Positions 5,690-8,473 of a stretch of 8,473 nt of DNA are shown in pieces. This stretch comes from an uncultured Collinsella sp. (GTDB taxonomy: Bacteria > Actinomycetota > Coriobacteriia > Coriobacteriales > Coriobacteriaceae), in assembly GCA_902463875.1 (NCBI GenBank), contig CABQHR010000073.1, forward strand, positions 1-8,473. The letters are read 5' to 3'. The notes under the pieces were generated by a model. The model ran no database searches, was not told where the DNA came from, and saw nothing but the letters and a program-made list of their open reading frames with translations. Every line of letters begins with the position of its first letter. The first letter of the stretch is position 1. The position numbers and the translations under genes were made by a program.

Positions 5690-6778
5690 GTGAGCGTTAT
5701 GAAGTTTCTTAAAGACAAGCAGACGCGTCACGACTTTGTTACGTACGCCATGTGCATCGTGGCATTTGCCATCGTGTTCTTTATGCAGTCTAACCACATG
5801 ATCCCGCGCATGATCGCCGGTCAGCTGGTTCCCATTACGGCCTACATCGTCATGGCCATCTCCCTCAACCTCGTCGTCGGCATCGCGGGCGACTTGTCGC
5901 TGGGCCACGCGGGCTTTATGAGCGTCGGTGCCTACACGGGCATCGTCACCGCGGTCGCGCTGGAGAGCGCCGTCCCGTCCGATCCGATGCGCCTGATCAT
6001 CAGCATCGTGGTCGGCGCTATCGCCGCTGCCATCTTGGGCTTCTTGATCGGTATCCCGGTCCTGCGTCTGAGCGGCGACTATCTGGCCATCGTGACCCTG
6101 GCTTTTGGCGAGATCATCAAAGAGATCGTCACCTGCCTCATTGTGGGCGTCGACTCCCGCGGTCTGCACGTGATCTTTAACATCACGGGCAACTCCACGA
6201 TCGACGACCTGCACCTGCTCGAGGACGGCACCGCCATCATCAAGGGCGCCCAGGGCGCCTCGGGCGTGTCGACGTACTCGACCTTCCTCGCCGGTGCCAT
6301 CCTGGTCATGGTCGCACTCGTGATCGTACTCAACCTGGTTCGCAGCCGTACCGGCCGTGCCATTATGGCCGTGCGCGATAACAAGATTGCAGCCGAGTCC
6401 GTAGGCATCTCCGTCACCGAGTACCGCATGATCGCCTTCGTGGTTTCCGCTGCCCTTGCCGGTGCTGCCGGAGCTCTCTTCGGCGGTAACTTCTCGCAGC
6501 TCTCCGCCACCAAGTTCGACTTCAACACGTCCATCCTCATCCTGGTGTTCGTGGTCCTTGGCGGTCTGGGCAATATGCGCGGCTCCGTCATCGCGGCGGC
6601 GTTGCTCACGGTGCTTCCCGAGCTGCTCCGTCAGTTCTCGGACTACCGCATGCTCATCTACGCCATCGTGCTGATCCTGGTCATGATCTTTACCAACAAC
6701 CCGCAGCTCAAGTCGTTCTTCGCACGCATTAAGGACCGCTTTGCTTCCAAGAAGGAGGTGGCAGCCGATGCCCAGTAA
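5690..6778 (+). CDS. livM: Branched-chain amino acid ABC transporter permease LivM
   Basis: This 362-residue second membrane subunit carries the LivM core GDLSLGHAGFMSVGAY (67-82), RLSGDYLAIVTLAFGEI (126-142), the coupling segment GRAIMAVRDNKIAAESVGI (222-240) and VVLGGLGNMRGS (288-299), with many intervening hydrophobic helices. An extracytoplasmic loop of about 45 residues (roughly 153-197) separates two helices. The C-terminus is a short basic tail. Two starts are possible. GTG 5690 abuts the livH stop, with GAGAAGG (5678-5684) 5 nt upstream. ATG 5699 is three codons later, with AGGTGA (5688-5693) 5 nt upstream. I list the longer form; the difference is three residues. The 3' end overlaps livG by 11 bp, so the two are likely translationally coupled. 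Confidence 0.93.
   Translation: MSVMKFLKDKQTRHDFVTYAMCIVAFAIVFFMQSNHMIPRMIAGQLVPITAYIVMAISLNLVVGIAGDLSLGHAGFMSVGAYTGIVTAVALESAVPSDPMRLIISIVVGAIAAAILGFLIGIPVLRLSGDYLAIVTLAFGEIIKEIVTCLIVGVDSRGLHVIFNITGNSTIDDLHLLEDGTAIIKGAQGASGVSTYSTFLAGAILVMVALVIVLNLVRSRTGRAIMAVRDNKIAAESVGISVTEYRMIAFVVSAALAGAAGALFGGNFSQLSATKFDFNTSILILVFVVLGGLGNMRGSVIAAALLTVLPELLRQFSDYRMLIYAIVLILVMIFTNNPQLKSFFARIKDRFASKKEVAADAQ
6752..6758 (+). promoter_or_regulatory. livG: Ribosome binding site that sets the livG start
   Basis: A full-consensus AAGGAGG inside the livM 3' end lies 9 nt before ATG 6768. It overrules the longer in-frame start at 6741 (TTG), which lies upstream of this site. Confidence 0.85.
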
Positions 6779-7628
6779 GTTTGAGTTCAACAAGGGCAAG
6801 ATGGTCCCGTATCCTTCTGGCGCCATCGTTCCCGACCGCGACCTGGGCCAGCGCCCGGCGCTCGAGTGCATCCACTTGGGCATTGAATTTGGCGGCCTTA
6901 AGGCAGTCGACGACTTTAGTCTGACCATCGGTAAGACCGAGATCGCCGGTCTGATCGGTCCCAACGGTGCCGGTAAGACCACGGTCTTCAACCTGCTCAC
7001 CAAGGTGTACCAGCCCACGCACGGTACTATCCTGCTCGACGGCGAGGACACCTCGGGCAAGTCCGTCTACCAGGTCAACCGTATGGGTATCGCCCGTACG
7101 TTCCAGAACATTCGCCTGTTCAACACCATGACGGTGGAGGACAACGTTAAGGTCGGCCTGCACAACCAGGAGCGCTACTCTGGTTTTGAGGGCGTGCTGC
7201 GTCTGCCGACGTACTGGAAGCACGAGAAGGCCGCCCACGAGCGCGCCATGGAGCTGCTGTCCATCTTTGATATGGAGCACCTGGCAAACGAGCAGGCCGG
7301 CTCGCTGCCTTACGGCGCCCAGCGTCGTCTGGAGATCGTCCGCGCGCTTGCCACCAACCCCAAACTGCTGCTGCTCGACGAGCCTGCCGCCGGCATGAAC
7401 CCGTCCGAGACCGCGGAGCTCATGGAGAACATCGTCAAGATCCGCGACACCTTTGGCATCGCCATCATGCTTATCGAGCACGACATGTCGCTCGTCATGA
7501 ACATCTGCGAGGGCATCTGCGTGCTCAACTTTGGTAAGGTCATCGCCAAGGGCACGGCTGAGGAAATCCAGAACAACGACGCCGTTATCGAGGCGTATCT
7601 GGGTAAGCAGGATAAGGGGGAGAACTAA
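6768..7628 (+). CDS. livG: Branched-chain amino acid ABC transporter ATP-binding protein LivG
   Basis: This 286-residue cytoplasmic ATPase subunit couples ATP hydrolysis to LivHM. It has Walker A GPNGAGKT (64-71), Q-loop TFQN (111-114), the LivG-type signature LPYGAQRRLEI (180-190) in place of a canonical LSGGQ, Walker B LLLLDEP (200-206), D-loop GMNP (209-212) and the switch histidine in IEHDM (His238). All catalytic residues are present. The ABC domain begins only after about 30 residues, whereas E. coli LivG (255 aa) has Walker A about 26 residues earlier, so this protein has an N-terminal extension of unknown role containing PYPSGAIVPDRD. ATG 6768 overlaps the end of livM by 11 bp and has a consensus ribosome binding site. 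The stop TAA is followed directly by the livF ATG. Confidence 0.96.
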   Translation: MPSKFEFNKGKMVPYPSGAIVPDRDLGQRPALECIHLGIEFGGLKAVDDFSLTIGKTEIAGLIGPNGAGKTTVFNLLTKVYQPTHGTILLDGEDTSGKSVYQVNRMGIARTFQNIRLFNTMTVEDNVKVGLHNQERYSGFEGVLRLPTYWKHEKAAHERAMELLSIFDMEHLANEQAGSLPYGAQRRLEIVRALATNPKLLLLDEPAAGMNPSETAELMENIVKIRDTFGIAIMLIEHDMSLVMNICEGICVLNFGKVIAKGTAEEIQNNDAVIEAYLGKQDKGEN

Positions 7629-8342
7629 ATGGCAGAGCCGATGCTTTCCGTCTACAACATCAACGTCTGGTACGGCGCCATCCACGCCATCAAGGACATC
7701 TCCTTTAACGTTAACGAGGGCGAGATCGTGGCTCTGATCGGCGCGAACGGTGCCGGTAAGTCCACGACGCTCAAGACCGTCTCGGGCCTGCTACGCTCTA
7801 AGACCGGCTCCATCAAGTTTATGGGCGAGGACATTACCCATACGCCCGCCGACAAGCTGGTTGGTAAGGGTCTGGCTCAGGTTCCCGAGGGTCGTCGCGC
7901 CTTTTTGCAGATGACGGTTGAGGAGAACCTGGAGATGGGCGCCTATACGCAGCCCAAGTCCACGGTGGCTCCGGGCCTTGAGCGCGTCTACGAGCAGTTC
8001 CCGCGCCTGAAGGAGCGCCGTCGCCAGGTCGCCGGCACCCTTTCGGGCGGCGAGCAGCAGATGCTCGTTATGGGCCGCGCCCTTATGAGCAACCCCAAGC
8101 TGCTCATGCTCGACGAACCTTCCATGGGCCTGGCGCCGATTCTGATTGAGCAGATCTTCCAGATTGTCGAGGATTTGCATAAGGCCGGCACCACGGTGCT
8201 TCTGGTCGAGCAAAACGCACAGATGGCTCTTTCCATCGCCACACGCGGCTACGTGCTCGAGACCGGCAAGATCACCATGACCGGCACCGGCCAAGAGCTC
8301 CTGCACGACGATAACGTGCGCAAAGCATATCTTGGTGGCTAA
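7629..8342 (+). CDS. livF: Branched-chain amino acid ABC transporter ATP-binding protein LivF
   Basis: This 237-residue second ATPase subunit, the same length as E. coli LivF, forms a heterodimer with LivG. It has Walker A GANGAGKS (38-45), Q-loop AQVPEGRR (83-90), signature LSGGEQQ (138-144), Walker B LLMLDEP (158-164) and D-loop MGLAP (166-170). The usual switch histidine is replaced by Gln in VEQNA (193-197), which is normal for LivF. The family C-terminal ending RKAYLGG is intact. Translation starts at the ATG immediately after the livG stop, with GGGGGAG (7616-7622) 6 nt upstream, so coupling to livG is expected. It is the last gene of the cluster. Confidence 0.97.
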   Translation: MAEPMLSVYNINVWYGAIHAIKDISFNVNEGEIVALIGANGAGKSTTLKTVSGLLRSKTGSIKFMGEDITHTPADKLVGKGLAQVPEGRRAFLQMTVEENLEMGAYTQPKSTVAPGLERVYEQFPRLKERRRQVAGTLSGGEQQMLVMGRALMSNPKLLMLDEPSMGLAPILIEQIFQIVEDLHKAGTTVLLVEQNAQMALSIATRGYVLETGKITMTGTGQELLHDDNVRKAYLGG

Positions 8343-8345
8343 CTA

Positions 8346-8373
8346 GTTACGCGGTTTTACCAAACCGCGTAAC
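8346..8373. other. Perfect 12 bp hairpin after livF
   Basis: GTTACGCGGTTT (8346-8357) pairs with 8362-8373 around a TACC loop, starting 4 nt beyond the livF stop. The bases after it (AGCTCG) are not U-rich on the plus strand. It may protect the mRNA 3' end or help termination together with the next hairpin, rather than act alone. Confidence 0.6.
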
Positions 8374-8421
8374 AGCTCGACGCTGCAAGCCCGCCAGGGC
8401 GGCAATCTGCCTTTCAACTTC

Positions 8422-8456
8422 GGCGGCATGACCAGAAGGTCAATGCCGCCTTGTTT
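8422..8456 (+). terminator. Rho-independent terminator of the liv cluster
   Basis: GGCGGCAT (8422-8429) pairs with ATGCCGCC (8443-8450). The stem continues with GACC (8430-8433) and GGTC (8438-8441) around an AGAA loop, with a single bulged A at 8442. It is followed by TTGTTT (8451-8456). Stem, loop and T-rich tail suit an intrinsic terminator 80 nt downstream of livF. An overlapping alternative stem, GCCTTG/CAAGGC (8448-8453 / 8457-8462), would compete with it. Confidence 0.75.
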
Positions 8457-8473
8457 CAAGGCACCTTGCTCGC

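Noticed and set aside
4784..7060. A 758-codon open frame on the minus strand opposite livH, livM and livG
   Set aside because: It is antisense to three clear transporter genes, very rich in His, Asp and Gly as expected from the complement of GC-biased codons, and shows no family motif. It is a shadow of the plus-strand genes.
1..8473. CRISPR arrays, tRNA or rRNA genes, insertion sequences, phage or defence genes, riboswitches (T-box, SAM, lysine)
   Set aside because: No regularly spaced repeats, no cloverleaf or rRNA segments, no transposase or integrase frames, and no conserved riboswitch core were recognised on either strand. There is no sign of an undescribed defence or mobile system here.

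Overview
This 8.5 kb window is GC-rich (coding regions look to be around 60% G+C). It fits a high-GC Gram-positive-type bacterium with Tat-exported lipoproteins, strong AGGAGG-type ribosome binding sites and a free-standing homoserine dehydrogenase. The overall look suggests the Coriobacteriia (Collinsella-like). That assignment is inference from style and gene content, because the window holds no phylogenetic marker.

Layout. Positions 1-233 (minus) carry the N-terminal part of a short-chain dehydrogenase/reductase cut by the window edge. A hairpin terminator at about 383-416 (minus) closes hom, the homoserine dehydrogenase gene (448-1791, minus). A 251 bp divergent intergenic region (1792-2042) separates hom from a plus-strand cluster that encodes one complete branched-chain amino acid ABC importer (HAAT/Liv family). 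The order is livJ copy 1 (2043-3209), livJ copy 2 (3481-4668), livH (4808-5689), livM (5690-6778), livG (6768-7628) and livF (7629-8342). A hairpin (8346-8373) and a U-tailed terminator (8422-8456) end the cluster.

How it works together. The two lipoprotein binding proteins, anchored outside the membrane, would capture leucine/isoleucine/valine-type ligands. LivH and LivM form the membrane channel and LivG and LivF power it with ATP. From livH to livF the genes abut or overlap, so they are almost certainly co-transcribed and translationally coupled. The binding-protein genes are set apart by longer, structured spacers: a very AT-rich 271 bp gap between the two copies, and a 139 bp gap with two consecutive hairpins before livH. 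This suggests the two binding proteins can be expressed independently of each other and at higher levels than the membrane/ATPase part. hom feeds threonine and, through threonine, isoleucine synthesis, so its divergent position beside an isoleucine-family importer is metabolically sensible.

I looked for an undescribed system and did not find one; the genes are ordinary members of well-known families. The points worth a second look are regulatory and architectural: the duplicated Tat-lipoprotein binding proteins with identical DNA tracts, the AT-rich inter-paralogue region, the hairpins at the livJ-livH junction, and an N-terminal extension on LivG.
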